DNA of 57,177 bases from DUOX01 sp050944015 (GCA_050944015.1 JBMNQG010000009.1:1-57177); one strand, 5' to 3'. Shown: positions 26,548 through 33,720, counted from the first letter of the stretch. Made by a program: numbers and translations. Notes: generated from the sequence alone by a model not told the origin.

Positions 26548-26626
26548 CGCAAGAGGGGGGCGACTTTGTTAAAGCCCCCCTCTTGCGCGGCTCTTTGGCT
26601 ACTTTCTGGCCGAGCAGAAAGTAGCC
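26548..26626. repeat. Dispersed double-hairpin repeat, copy 1
   Basis: Two consecutive perfect hairpins: arms 26548-26561 and 26574-26587 (CGCAAGAGGGGGGC and complement), then GGCTACTTTCTG (26597-26608), loop GCCGAG, CAGAAAGTAGCC (26615-26626). The block CCCCCTCTTG-CGGCTCTTTGGCTACTTTCTGGCCGA-CAGAAAGTAGCCC recurs, inverted, at the right end of the window (57117-57177). Two copies 30 kb apart mark it as a dispersed intergenic repeat, REP- or MITE-like. Confidence 0.85.
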
Positions 26627-26715
26627 CCTCGGAGAGATACCGCCCTCGGCAGGGAACGGCAATTTGTTGTTCTATGTCGGCAATCTGTGGCCGGTGAACC
26701 CACTAGGAGGGCAAC

Positions 26716-27594
26716 TCACTCCCCCGTTGGGGGCTCAATTTTCTTAAAGTACAAATCCAGGTCCACATCCCCCTCGATGCCGGAAATCTGACCTGTTATG
26801 GAATACTGCCAGATGTGGTGCTGGTAGTAGAAGTCAGGGCTGTCCCCCAAGGCGCCCACCCAGAATTTCAGGTCTTTAAGGCGCTCCAGGTCGTATTCAA
26901 AGTACCCCAGCCGCCGGTAGAAGTACACCGCCGACTCGTACCCGGCTTCCTCCACCGCCCGGCAGAAGGCCAGGCAGCAGTCGGTAATGGTATTACCGTC
27001 CAATCCGCTGGTTCTGGCTTCGTCCTCAATTTCCTCCCAGTCGAAGGCCACAGGAAGGGTGACGTCGTAACCCTCTATCAAATCCAGGACAAACTCTGCC
27101 TCCTCAAGGGCCTCATCCTCGTTTACGGCCTGGGAGAAAAAGTAGACCCCAACCCTAAGCCCGGCGGCAAGGGCGCCCTGAATGTTCTCACGGAACTTCT
27201 CGTCCTCATAAAGGCCGCCTTCGGTATACCCCCGGTAGCCGGCCCGTATCATGGCGAACTCAACCCCGTCGGCGGCCACCAGCTCCCAGTCGATGCCGCC
27301 CTGATGGCTGGACACGTCTATTCCCCGGATTGCGGCGTATTCGCTGCCCGTATAGTCAATGAATTTTCCGGCATGTGAAAAATCCTCGGGGTCAAAATCC
27401 GACGCCTCCAGGCCCTCCAGCAGCTTCACCCACATCATGCCGCCGGCGCCGTTGGAAACCTGCACCATCCCCTCGTAGGGATTGGGGGCGGCAGCCTCCT
27501 CTTTGCCGCAGGCGGCAAGAGAGAGGAGCATGGCCCCCGCTAAAAGCAAAAAGACAAATCCGTTTAATCTCTTTATATGTACTGGCCTTTTCAT
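26716..27594 (-). CDS. GH25 (lysozyme-type muramidase) lipoprotein
   Basis: 292 residues from ATG 27594; an upstream extension to 27636 lacks a site. The signal peptide ends in the lipobox SLAAC (C29), followed by a short linker. From about residue 90 the GH25 barrel begins: RGIDVSSHQGGIDWELV, FAMIRAGYRG, VGVYFFSQAVNEDEA, VAFDWEEIEDEA (catalytic Asp/Glu region), and IWQYSITGQISGIEGDVDLD at the end. It should cleave the N-acetylmuramic acid bond of peptidoglycan at the cell surface, perhaps for wall turnover. It stands alone, with no phage lysis gene beside it. Confidence 0.92.
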   Translation of the reverse strand: MKRPVHIKRLNGFVFLLLAGAMLLSLAACGKEEAAAPNPYEGMVQVSNGAGGMMWVKLLEGLEASDFDPEDFSHAGKFIDYTGSEYAAIRGIDVSSHQGGIDWELVAADGVEFAMIRAGYRGYTEGGLYEDEKFRENIQGALAAGLRVGVYFFSQAVNEDEALEEAEFVLDLIEGYDVTLPVAFDWEEIEDEARTSGLDGNTITDCCLAFCRAVEEAGYESAVYFYRRLGYFEYDLERLKDLKFWVGALGDSPDFYYQHHIWQYSITGQISGIEGDVDLDLYFKKIEPPTGE

Positions 27595-27668
27595 ATGCGG
27601 TACCTTTTTCGACAAAACTCGATATAAGGATACCACAAACGGGCCTTCGTGTAAACCTCAGGCCGGCC

Positions 27669-27974
27669 CTATTCCTCCAGAGCCGCGTTCAGGAGTGCTT
27701 GTCCCCCGTATTTCAGGCAGCGTTTAAGCCGGGTTCTGCCTCGACCTATGGTCCGGCTCACCGTCGACACCGACACCCCCAAAGCCTCGGCTATGTCCTG
27801 CATTCGCATCTGTCTTATGTAATACATGTGCACCATCTGCCTCTGCCTTTCCGTCAGCTCGCTTTGAATGGCCATGGAGAGGTTTTTCGAGAGTCTCCCC
27901 TTAGGCTCCTCAATGGACTTTAAGAACTTCCTTAGGACCTGATACTCCAACTCTCTGTCTGTTGCAGCCATCAT
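27669..27974 (-). CDS. Small sigma-region-4-like HTH protein
   Basis: 101 residues. ATG 27974 lies 9 nt after AGGGGG; a GTG two codons upstream is less well placed. The C-terminal half is a sigma-70 region 4 HTH: ELTERQRQMVHMYYIRQMRM, then DIAEALGVSVSTVSRTIGRG. There is no region 2, so it is not a complete sigma factor. It could contact RNA polymerase or DNA like other region-4-only regulators (for example phage late activators or YlxM-like proteins). It overlaps the preceding gene by 65 bp, so the pair is co-translated. Confidence 0.8.
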   Translation of the reverse strand: MMAATDRELEYQVLRKFLKSIEEPKGRLSKNLSMAIQSELTERQRQMVHMYYIRQMRMQDIAEALGVSVSTVSRTIGRGRTRLKRCLKYGGQALLNAALEE

Positions 27975-28188
27975 ATTCACACGCCCCCTGATAATAGTGC
28001 TTCAAATAGTTGGATATGGCTATTGTCTCTCTTGCCATATCGGCGAGGATAGTCAGCTTCCGGCGCAAAACCAGGCGCTGGGATTCGGTCAGGCCGCCGC
28101 TGGCCATTTCCCGCTCCAGTTCCTTTAGTTTCGCCCTGCATTTTTCTCCGCACTCTCTGTACTCTTTCGACAACATATCAAGGTTCAT
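27910..28188 (-). CDS. Small helical partner of the sigma-like protein, unknown function
   Basis: 92 residues from ATG 28188, behind GAGGCGGTGTGGC. It is mostly charged helix (SKEYRECGEKCRAKLKELER, LRRKLTILADMARETIAISN) and has four cysteines (CGEKC, ACEYDGC). I do not recognise the family. The last 65 bp overlap the sigma-region-4 gene in another frame, an unusually long overlap that suggests a fixed expression ratio or an antagonist/partner relation. It is divergent from the tRNA promoter at 28233-28261. Confidence 0.65.
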   Translation of the reverse strand: MNLDMLSKEYRECGEKCRAKLKELEREMASGGLTESQRLVLRRKLTILADMARETIAISNYLKHYYQGACEYDGCNRQRVGVSGPKEVLKVH

Positions 28189-28232
28189 GCCACACCGCCT
28201 CTCCATTTTATCGTTTATTAAACATTTTTCTA

Positions 28233-28261
28233 TTGACAAATCGCGTCGGCTTTGCTATCAT
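28233..28261 (+). promoter_or_regulatory. Promoter of the tRNA pair
   Basis: TTGACA (28233-28238), a 17-nt spacer and TATCAT (28256-28261), ending 18 nt before the tRNA-Thr gene. Confidence 0.8.
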
Positions 28262-28279
28262 ACCCTTTGCTGGTGTCGT

Positions 28280-28355
28280 GCTGGTGTAGCTCAGTCGGTA
28301 GAGCAGCTGATTTGTAATCAGCAGGTCGGGGGTTCAAGTCCGTCCACCAGCTCCA
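28280..28355 (+). tRNA. tRNA-Thr (TGT anticodon)
   Basis: 76 nt including an encoded CCA. The acceptor arms GCTGGTG/CACCAGC pair fully. The anticodon stem GCTGA/TCAGC holds loop TTTGTAA with anticodon TGT, reading ACA. The T arm contains GGTTCAAGTCC. Confidence 0.97.
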
Positions 28356-28388
28356 CCTTTACCACTGCGGTGGTAGGTAATTTCATAT

Positions 28389-28473
28389 GGAGGAGTTCCC
28401 GAGTGGCCAAAGGGGGCAGACTGTAAATCTGTTGTCAATGACTTCGGTGGTTCGAATCCACCCTCCTCCACCA
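28389..28473 (+). tRNA. tRNA-Tyr (GTA anticodon)
   Basis: 85 nt with a long variable arm and an encoded CCA. The acceptor GGAGGAG pairs with CTCCTCC; the anticodon loop CTGTAAA gives GTA. It follows tRNA-Thr by 33 nt and shares its promoter and terminator. Confidence 0.97.
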
Positions 28474-28474
28474 A

Positions 28475-28506
28475 AGATCTGAAACTTAAGTTTCAGGTCT
28501 TTTTTA
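28475..28506 (+). terminator. Terminator of the tRNA pair
   Basis: Self-complementary AGATCTGAAACTT/AAGTTTCAGGTCT (one G-U) followed by six T, directly after tRNA-Tyr. Confidence 0.85.
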
Positions 28507-28639
28507 TGCCTGCGGGCTTCCCGCCATAATTGACAAAATATGCTAAGCATCATAAAATACCCAATATCGGTTAAATTCCGGCAATTAATATATCTTTCCA
28601 GGCGCCGCAACCGTCAGTTGCGAAATTGCAAGCTCCAAT

Positions 28640-28671
28640 CGGTTGTATCGCAACCGGAACCCTGTTACACT
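28640..28671 (+). promoter_or_regulatory. Promoter with overlapping palindromic operator
   Basis: TTGTAT (28643-28648), a 17-nt spacer and TACACT (28666-28671). The inverted repeat CGGTTG-TATCG-CAACCG (28640-28656) covers the -35 box, and a second repeat TTGC-GAAATT-GCAA lies just upstream. This suggests self-control by the XRE protein that follows. Confidence 0.55.
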
Positions 28672-28703
28672 GGACTGGCAATTCAAACAAGGAGGGCTCT
28701 TAA

Positions 28704-29318
28704 GTGAAGCTGCATGAAAAAATATATTACTGCAGGAAAAAATACGGGCTGTCTCAGGAGGCTTTAGCCGAAAAAATCGGAGTGTCACGACAAGCCGTCA
28801 GCAAATGGGAAACGGGCGAAGCGGTTCCTGAAATCAGCAAGCTGCTTCTTCTGGCGAAAACCTTTGGAGTCACCACGGACTGGCTTCTTTCCGAAGAAGA
28901 GCCCCGGGAGGAAAACACTCGGGAAGAAAAAGCCACAGCGTCCGGTACATACCCCGCATGGCTTGACTCACTCCCCGGCACGCTGGGAAGGGTAGTCAAA
29001 AAATACGGCTGGCTCGCCGGGGTCTATCTGATAATCGCCGGAGCGTTGTTTACCGGCATGGGCGGTCTCATGAAGTACATGGTAAACAGAATGATAGGAG
29101 CCGATATTAAAGCTGCCAGCTCGGTGCTCAACGGATTTTATACCATAGGTTCCGATCCATGGGTTTCTGATTCCTTTCACGGCATACAGCAGGCAATGGC
29201 AAAAAACAACCCTGTATCCGTTATAGGATCTTTTGTAATCGTGCTTGGCGTTATTATGTTGATTTGCGGGATTGTGCTGGCGGTTGTTTTAAAAAAGCGC
29301 GGCAAACAACAGCTATAA
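28704..29318 (+). CDS. XRE-family HTH regulator with C-terminal membrane helices
   Basis: 204 residues from GTG 28704, behind AAGGAGGGCT. Residues 1-65 are a Cro/CI-type HTH (KYGLSQEALAEKIGVSRQAV, SKWETGEAVPEISKLLLLAK). A charged linker of ~35 residues follows. The C-terminal half has two hydrophobic helices (GVYLIIAGALFTGMGGLM near 115; VIGSFVIVLGVIMLICGIVL near 175) and a basic tail. This layout, DNA-binding head on a two-helix membrane anchor, is common in Clostridia, where such proteins often control resistance or envelope genes. The ligand and targets are unknown. Confidence 0.85.
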   Translation: MKLHEKIYYCRKKYGLSQEALAEKIGVSRQAVSKWETGEAVPEISKLLLLAKTFGVTTDWLLSEEEPREENTREEKATASGTYPAWLDSLPGTLGRVVKKYGWLAGVYLIIAGALFTGMGGLMKYMVNRMIGADIKAASSVLNGFYTIGSDPWVSDSFHGIQQAMAKNNPVSVIGSFVIVLGVIMLICGIVLAVVLKKRGKQQL

Positions 29319-29504
29319 AATCATTGAAATACCAGTTAAATATATTCGATGGGTTGCGCTGCATGGCGTGACCCATTTTGATTTTTTCTTGCACAGTTCA
29401 TTGTCGCCCGTAACCGGACATAATCCCGCTGACCTGCGAAAAAGAACGCTAATTTCCAATTAGTTTTCTTTTTCGCTCTTTTTATGAAATTTCATAACTG
29501 TTTC
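29319..29504. other. Intergenic stretch before the leader promoter
   Basis: No gene is supported here. It is AT-rich with a TTTTTTC stretch near 29385 and an imperfect repeat AATTTCCAATTAG near 29451. A minus-strand frame at 29460-29696 has no ribosome binding site and covers the promoter and terminator described next, so it is not counted. Confidence 0.4.
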
Positions 29505-29533
29505 TTGACGCGGCTCCTGGGCGGTGCTATATT
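29505..29533 (+). promoter_or_regulatory. Promoter of a short leader or small RNA
   Basis: TTGACG (29505-29510), a 17-nt spacer and TATATT (29528-29533). The predicted start is near 29540, about 90 nt before a terminator and about 155 nt before the transporter start. Confidence 0.7.
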
Positions 29534-29539
29534 TTTGTG

Positions 29540-29628
29540 GAAGATTATGGTTTAGGCTGCGCGCCAGCTTACCCGCATATTGCCCGAAATCCGCAAACCC
29601 CGCGGCACCTGCGGTTTGCGGTTTTTTT
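29540..29628 (+). ncRNA. Structured leader ending in a terminator (attenuator or small RNA)
   Basis: Between a strong promoter and the terminator (stem CCGCAAACC/GGTTTGCGG, 29591-29621, then seven T) lies a ~50-nt segment with a small hairpin GCTG-CGCGC-CAGC. There is no open reading frame. The layout promoter-leader-terminator-transporter start resembles a riboswitch or attenuator, but I could not match a known class by eye. It may now be an orphan because the transporter is broken. Confidence 0.5.
29591..29628 (+). terminator. Intrinsic terminator in the transporter leader
   Basis: CCGCAAACC (29591-29599) pairs with GGTTTGCGG (29613-29621), with inner CCGC/GCGG pairing possible, followed by seven T. 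Confidence 0.85.
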
Positions 29629-29694
29629 ATAACCGGGGGGTTTTGCGCTTTCCGAACCTGCGTCTGGATTCTTTTTCGTTCGAGGTAATAGAGC

Positions 29695-30391
29695 ATGAAT
29701 TTTAAAGACAGCTTTCATCCGTATGCGGCGGTTACAATCCTTTTCTGGTCCCTGGCCTACGTGCTCACAAGGCTGGCGCTGAACTACTTTTCCCCCTTCT
29801 CGCTGGGATTTTTGAGATACCTGCTGGCCTCCTTCCTTGTGTACCGGGAAAGCTCAGGGCTATTCAATGGGCGGCCATACTGGTTGAATTTGCCGGCGTG
29901 GCGGTCCTGACTTTGATGAACGGCGCCCTGTCAATAAACGCCGGGCTGCTGTGGCTTCTGCTCGCCGCCCTGCTTTTAAGCGCGTACAACCTGCTCCAGA
30001 GAAAGCTGACAAGAACCTACACCGCCCTGCAGGCTTCCACATACAGCATCTTTTTCGGAACCCTCCTGCTGGCGGTATTCGCCCCCCGGGCCTTCAGGGA
30101 AGCCTCCCAGGCACCCGCCGCAGGCTTCGTCTGCCTGGCGGTCATGGGGATATGCTCCAGCGCCGTATCATACGTGGCCTGGTCGAAGGCCTTCGCAAAG
30201 GCAGCCAAAACCTCCCAAGTCAGCAACTATATGTTCATCACGCCTTTCTGACCAGCATCCTCGGCTTTCTCGTCGCCGGGGAAGTGCCGGACACCGCGAC
30301 GCTGCTGGGGGGCGGCATCATCCTTCTGGGGTTGTTTATATTCAACTTTGGGGAGCGGCTGCTCCAGCGGCTTGCCGGTTCCCGGAAATGA
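29695..30391 (+). pseudogene. Broken EamA/DMT-family transporter
   Basis: Three frames together read as one drug/metabolite transporter. The first (ATG 29695) gives the first EamA helix, VTILFWSLAYVLTRLALNYF, then ends at 29910. The second resumes within VQWAAILVEFAGVAVL-like sequence (RAIQWAAILVEFAGVAVLTL) and runs to a stop at 30251. The third gives LTSILGFLVAGEVPDTATLL to 30391. At the first junction (~29845) about 70 residues (roughly helices 2-4) are missing along with the frame. At the second (~30248, CCTTTCTGACC) one missing T restores ITPFLTSILGF. The large deletion makes loss of function near certain; the second lesion alone could be a sequencing error. Confidence 0.85.
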
Positions 30392-30492
30392 GCGGCAAAT
30401 GCCGGACGAACCGCGCAAGTGTTTGGATAATATATGCAATTGAATACTTTTCATCTTTATTTTATATTCGTTTTAATAATTTGTCAATGATT

Positions 30493-30510
30493 TTTATGCT
30501 AACGCATAAA
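30493..30510. promoter_or_regulatory. Palindrome upstream of the S24 regulator promoter
   Basis: TTTATGC-TAAC-GCATAAA, a perfect 7-bp inverted repeat just upstream of the -35 box at 30517. It may be an operator for the XRE-S24 protein. Confidence 0.45.
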
Positions 30511-30516
30511 TTTTGT

Positions 30517-30545
30517 TTGACATTATTATGAAATGATGTTACATT
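30517..30545 (+). promoter_or_regulatory. Promoter of the XRE-S24 regulator
   Basis: TTGACA (30517-30522), a 17-nt spacer and TACATT (30540-30545). The predicted start falls at about 30552, giving a very short leader that begins at the ribosome binding site. Confidence 0.7.
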
Positions 30546-30564
30546 GTAATGGGAGGCGATGGGT

Positions 30565-31317
30565 GTGATAGGTACGACGCTAAAGAACCTGCTGGAAGAG
30601 CGGGGCATGAATGTCAGCGAGCTGTCCCGGCTGACGGGGATACCCGCCCAGACTCTTTACAGCATCATAAAGCGGGACAACATGAAGATAGACTTCGAGG
30701 TCCTTTTGAAAATCTGCAAGGCCCTTTACGTGCCTGTGGAGCATTTTTACAAGGACTATCTGGACCCGGAGCTGTCGCCTTCGCTGCCCAGCCCCGCGGA
30801 ATGGGACTTTCTGCGCAAATACCGGAACCTCGACGCCCACGGGCAGGAAATGACCCGCATGGTCATGGAGGCGGAGGCCCGCCGCATGTCGGAAGAGTCC
30901 ATGAAGGAGGAGCCGGAGTACCGGGTTATCCCCCTGTTCTACACGCCTGCCGCCGCCGGATACGCCTCCCCCGCCCTGGGGGAGGATTACGAAGAGTACG
31001 TGGTCCCCGCCTCCTGCAAGGCGGACTTTGCCGCCCGCATACAGGGCGACAGCATGGAGCCCTACATAAAGGACGGCTCCATAGTCCTCGTAACCCGGGG
31101 TGCGGAGCTTACCGACGGGGACGTGGGCCTGTTCTTCGTGGACGGGGACATGAAGTGCAAGCAGTACTGCGAGGACAGCTTCGGGAACATTTATCTGTTC
31201 TCCCTCAACCGGAAGCGCAAGGACGCGGATGTTTTTATCCCCGCCTCCTCCGGCATCACCGTGTGCTGCTTCGGCAAGGTGCTGCTGAATCGCCGGCCCC
31301 CTCTCCCCGCGGATTGA
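30565..31317 (+). CDS. XRE HTH-S24 peptidase domain regulator (CI/LexA-like repressor)
   Basis: 250 residues. GTG 30565 is chosen because GGAGG lies 8 nt before it; the in-frame ATG 30559 is only 2 nt from the site. Residues 1-65 form the HTH (NVSELSRLTGIPAQTLYSII, KRDNMKIDFEVLLKICKALY). The C-terminal half is an S24 domain: AAGYASPAL with an Ala-Gly cleavage-like site, GDSMEPYIKDGSIVLV with the catalytic serine, and VDGDMKCKQY with the lysine. The Ser/Lys pair is intact, so RecA-stimulated self-cleavage is possible. Such proteins repress prophages or stress genes. No phage early genes are adjacent, but the structural cluster begins 1.5 kb downstream. Confidence 0.9.
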   Translation: MIGTTLKNLLEERGMNVSELSRLTGIPAQTLYSIIKRDNMKIDFEVLLKICKALYVPVEHFYKDYLDPELSPSLPSPAEWDFLRKYRNLDAHGQEMTRMVMEAEARRMSEESMKEEPEYRVIPLFYTPAAAGYASPALGEDYEEYVVPASCKADFAARIQGDSMEPYIKDGSIVLVTRGAELTDGDVGLFFVDGDMKCKQYCEDSFGNIYLFSLNRKRKDADVFIPASSGITVCCFGKVLLNRRPPLPAD

Positions 31318-31401
31318 GCGTTTTTAAAGCGGCGCTTCCAGCTTTCGTAAATTACACCAAATTTGCACCTTTACAAGTTATGAGATTCATTAAGTTAACA
31401 C

Positions 31402-31430
31402 TTGAAAAAAGCGATGGATAAGTGTATATT
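31402..31430 (+). promoter_or_regulatory. gdhA promoter
   Basis: TTGAAA (31402-31407), a 17-nt spacer and TATATT (31425-31430), about 60 nt before the gdhA start. Confidence 0.7.
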
Positions 31431-31490
31431 TCATGATACCTGTTTTGTTTTTGGTTATGGGAAATCAATAATTTGTAAAGGAAATGGGGC

Positions 31491-32846
31491 ATGCAGATGT
31501 TAAAAAACAAATACCTTCAGGGTGTCTACGACACCGTCCAAAATCGCAACCCGGGGGAAAAGGAATTTCATCAGGCAGTTTTTGAATTTCTGGAAAGCCT
31601 GGAACCCTTTATCGCGCGCAACCCTCAATTTGAAACCAACGGCGTTATCGACGCTATTATGGAACCCGAGCGCCTTATCATATTCCGCGTTCCGTGGATG
31701 GACGACAGCGGCCGCATGCGGGTGAACAGAGGTTTCCGCGTCCAGTTCAACTCCGCCATCGGCCCCTACAAGGGCGGCCTGCGCTTCCATCCCTCCGTCA
31801 ACGCGTCGGTTATAAAATTTTTGGGCTTCGAGCAGGTTTTGAAAAACAGCCTTACCACCCTGCCCATGGGCGGCGGAAAGGGAGGCTCCGATTTTGACCC
31901 CAAGGGGAAGTCCGATGCGGAAATCATGCGCTTCTGCCAGAGCTTTATGACCGAGCTGTGGAAGCACATCGGCGCCAATACGGACGTGCCCGCAGGTGAC
32001 ATTGGCGTGGGCGCCCGCGAAATCGGCTACATGTTCGGGCAGTACAAGCGCCTTGCCAACAGCTTCGAGGCGGGCGTCATAACCGGAAAGGGAATCAGCT
32101 ACGGCGGCTCCCTGGGCCGTCCCGAGGCCACCGGATACGGCCTGTGCTACTTTACCCGGGAAATGATGTCCCAGCTGCGGGGCGACAGCTTTGAAGGCAA
32201 GACCGTGGTAATCTCCGGCAGCGGCAACGTGGCCCTCCACGCCTGCGAAAAGGCCCAGCAGCTTGGAGCGAAGGTGGTGGCCATGAGCGATTCCAGCGGG
32301 TATGTGTACGACCCCAACGGCATAGACGTAAGCGTTATGAAGGACATCAAGCTGAACCGCCGGGCCCGCATCAGCGTTTACGTCAACGAGGTAAAAACCG
32401 CCACATACACCCCCGACTGGAGGAAAATCTGGTCAGTCAAGTGCGATATTGCCCTGCCCTGCGCCACCCAGAACGAGATAGACCTGGACAGCGCCAAGCA
32501 GCTTATAGCCAACGGCGTCAAAGTGGTCAGCGAAGGGGCCAACATGCCCTGCACCATGGAGGCCACCAAGGCCTTCCTGAACGCCGGCGTCCTGTTCGGA
32601 CCCGCCAAGGCCGCCAACGCGGGGGGCGTGGCCGTCAGCGGCCTGGAAATGTCCCAGAACAGCATGCGCCTGAGCTGGACCTTCGAGGACGTGGACGCCA
32701 ACCTCCAGAACATCATGAAAAACATATTCAAAAACGTCCGCGCCGCCGCCAGGGAATACTCCGCCGAAACGGATCTTGTCACCGGCGCGAATATCGCCGG
32801 CTTCCTTAAAGTCTCCGAGGCCATGCTGGCCCAGGGCGTGGTGTAA
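31491..32846 (+). CDS. gdhA: Glutamate dehydrogenase, hexameric NADP-type
   Basis: 451 residues from ATG 31491 (AAAGGAAATGGGG upstream); ATG 31497 is an equally good alternative. It shows NRGFRVQFNSAIGPYKGGLR, LGFEQVLKNSLTTLPMGGGK with the catalytic lysine region, PAGDIGVGAREIGYMFGQY, and the Rossmann VVISGSGNVALHACEK. The length and the GGGKGGSDFDPKGKSD segment fit the small bacterial/fungal-type hexameric enzyme. It interconverts 2-oxoglutarate plus ammonia with glutamate. It has its own promoter and converges on the phage cluster, whose last gene ends 22 bp away, with no strong terminator between. Confidence 0.96.
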   Translation: MQMLKNKYLQGVYDTVQNRNPGEKEFHQAVFEFLESLEPFIARNPQFETNGVIDAIMEPERLIIFRVPWMDDSGRMRVNRGFRVQFNSAIGPYKGGLRFHPSVNASVIKFLGFEQVLKNSLTTLPMGGGKGGSDFDPKGKSDAEIMRFCQSFMTELWKHIGANTDVPAGDIGVGAREIGYMFGQYKRLANSFEAGVITGKGISYGGSLGRPEATGYGLCYFTREMMSQLRGDSFEGKTVVISGSGNVALHACEKAQQLGAKVVAMSDSSGYVYDPNGIDVSVMKDIKLNRRARISVYVNEVKTATYTPDWRKIWSVKCDIALPCATQNEIDLDSAKQLIANGVKVVSEGANMPCTMEATKAFLNAGVLFGPAKAANAGGVAVSGLEMSQNSMRLSWTFEDVDANLQNIMKNIFKNVRAAAREYSAETDLVTGANIAGFLKVSEAMLAQGVV

Positions 32847-32868
32847 TAGAATAAAGCCCAAGGCTTGA

Positions 32869-33123
32869 TCAGAGCCTGCGCTCCATAATCTGGAGCCGGG
32901 TCTCGTGCTGGTTCAGTCTCATATCCTGTTCGTCGTTCTTTTTCCAGAGTTTTTCGTGGGTCTCGCTGTTTTTTGCGGCGAGGCCCGCGATATTTTTTTG
33001 CAGCGTGTTCACCGTCTCCGTCAGCCGGATTATGGAGCCGTTGAGGTTGATTATGGGCTTTACGACGGAGGTCATAAGCCCCACCAGAACGGCAATGACG
33101 GTCACCACAGTCCATTCTTCCAT
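32869..33123 (-). CDS. Small membrane protein with coiled coil (holin/XhlA-like position)
   Basis: 84 residues from ATG 33123, behind GAGGTG. One N-terminal membrane helix (VVTVIAVLVGLMTSVVKPII) is followed by a long heptad-like coiled coil (IIRLTETVNTLQKNIAGL, ETHEKLWKKNDEQDMRLNQH). In related phages, small proteins of this kind sit with the holin and endolysin genes. No endolysin follows; the next gene is host gdhA on the other strand. It could be a holin-like or membrane-anchoring protein. The function is inferred from position only. Confidence 0.65.
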   Translation of the reverse strand: MEEWTVVTVIAVLVGLMTSVVKPIINLNGSIIRLTETVNTLQKNIAGLAAKNSETHEKLWKKNDEQDMRLNQHETRLQIMERRL

Positions 33124-33159
33124 AGTTCTCACCTCTGCCGGACTGCAGCCTTGGCAGCC

Positions 33160-33720
33160 TTACTCATACTTTTCCATATCCCGCCAGTTAAGGTCCAGGG
33201 CCTCTATCGCCTGCCAGCTTTCCAGCCGCGACTCCAACTCCTGCCAGAGGATGTACACGTAGAAGTATTCCACCTGCAGGTGGCAGGGCAGAATCATCTC
33301 GATGCGGGTTTTCAACTCATCTATTCCCTCGGGTATCCCCCGGATCCCCGGAAAGCTGACCAGAACCGTGGCCGGTTTTCCCCCCTCGCAGACGTCCGCC
33401 GGTATGCCGCAGCCCCGCAGGGTATCCCTCAGGGCTTCAAGGGTGAAGCTGCACCCGTCGATGCGCATCAGAGCGGCTATGGCGCTTCTCCTGTCCTCCA
33501 GGTTGGGTGACACCGGGGGATAGGGCAAAATCTTCTCGTAGTTTTCAAGGCCCTGGCCCTGCGCCGTCACCAGTATGGTCTCCCGCTCCACCGCCTCCAG
33601 CCCCTGGAAAAGCCTGTCCATTTGCTCCCCCAGGACCTCCAGCTCCGCGGCGCCGTAGCCGCCATCCACGTTGTAAATCCCCAGGGGGCGGAGCATCTCC
33701 TTCAAGTATTCCGAATACAT
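33160..33720 (-). CDS. Baseplate protein, XkdU/P2 gpI-like (DUF2313)
   Basis: 186 residues. ATG 33720 has GGGGG at 7 nt; GTG 33726 is also possible. The sequence YSEYLKEMLRPLGIYNVDGG, then LEVLGEQMDRLFQGLEAVER and RRSAIAALMRIDGCSFTLEA has the pattern of XkdU/gpI-like tail proteins (DUF2313), which close the baseplate periphery and usually precede tail fibre genes. Here no fibre gene follows. It directly follows the baseplate J-like gene with a stop-start overlap or near-overlap. Confidence 0.8.
   Translation of the reverse strand: MYSEYLKEMLRPLGIYNVDGGYGAAELEVLGEQMDRLFQGLEAVERETILVTAQGQGLENYEKILPYPPVSPNLEDRRSAIAALMRIDGCSFTLEALRDTLRGCGIPADVCEGGKPATVLVSFPGIRGIPEGIDELKTRIEMILPCHLQVEYFYVYILWQELESRLESWQAIEALDLNWRDMEKYE

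Noticed and set aside
26716..27594. GH25 protein considered as the phage endolysin
   Set aside because: It is a lipoprotein with a lipobox and lies outside the cluster, apart from any holin, so a host wall enzyme is more likely.
28280..28473. tRNA genes as the attachment site of the phage cluster
   Set aside because: They lie 4.4 kb from the cluster and I saw no repeat of their 3' ends near 32.8 or 45.6 kb.
29460..29696. 78-codon minus-strand frame
   Set aside because: It covers a plus-strand promoter and terminator and has no recognisable start signal.
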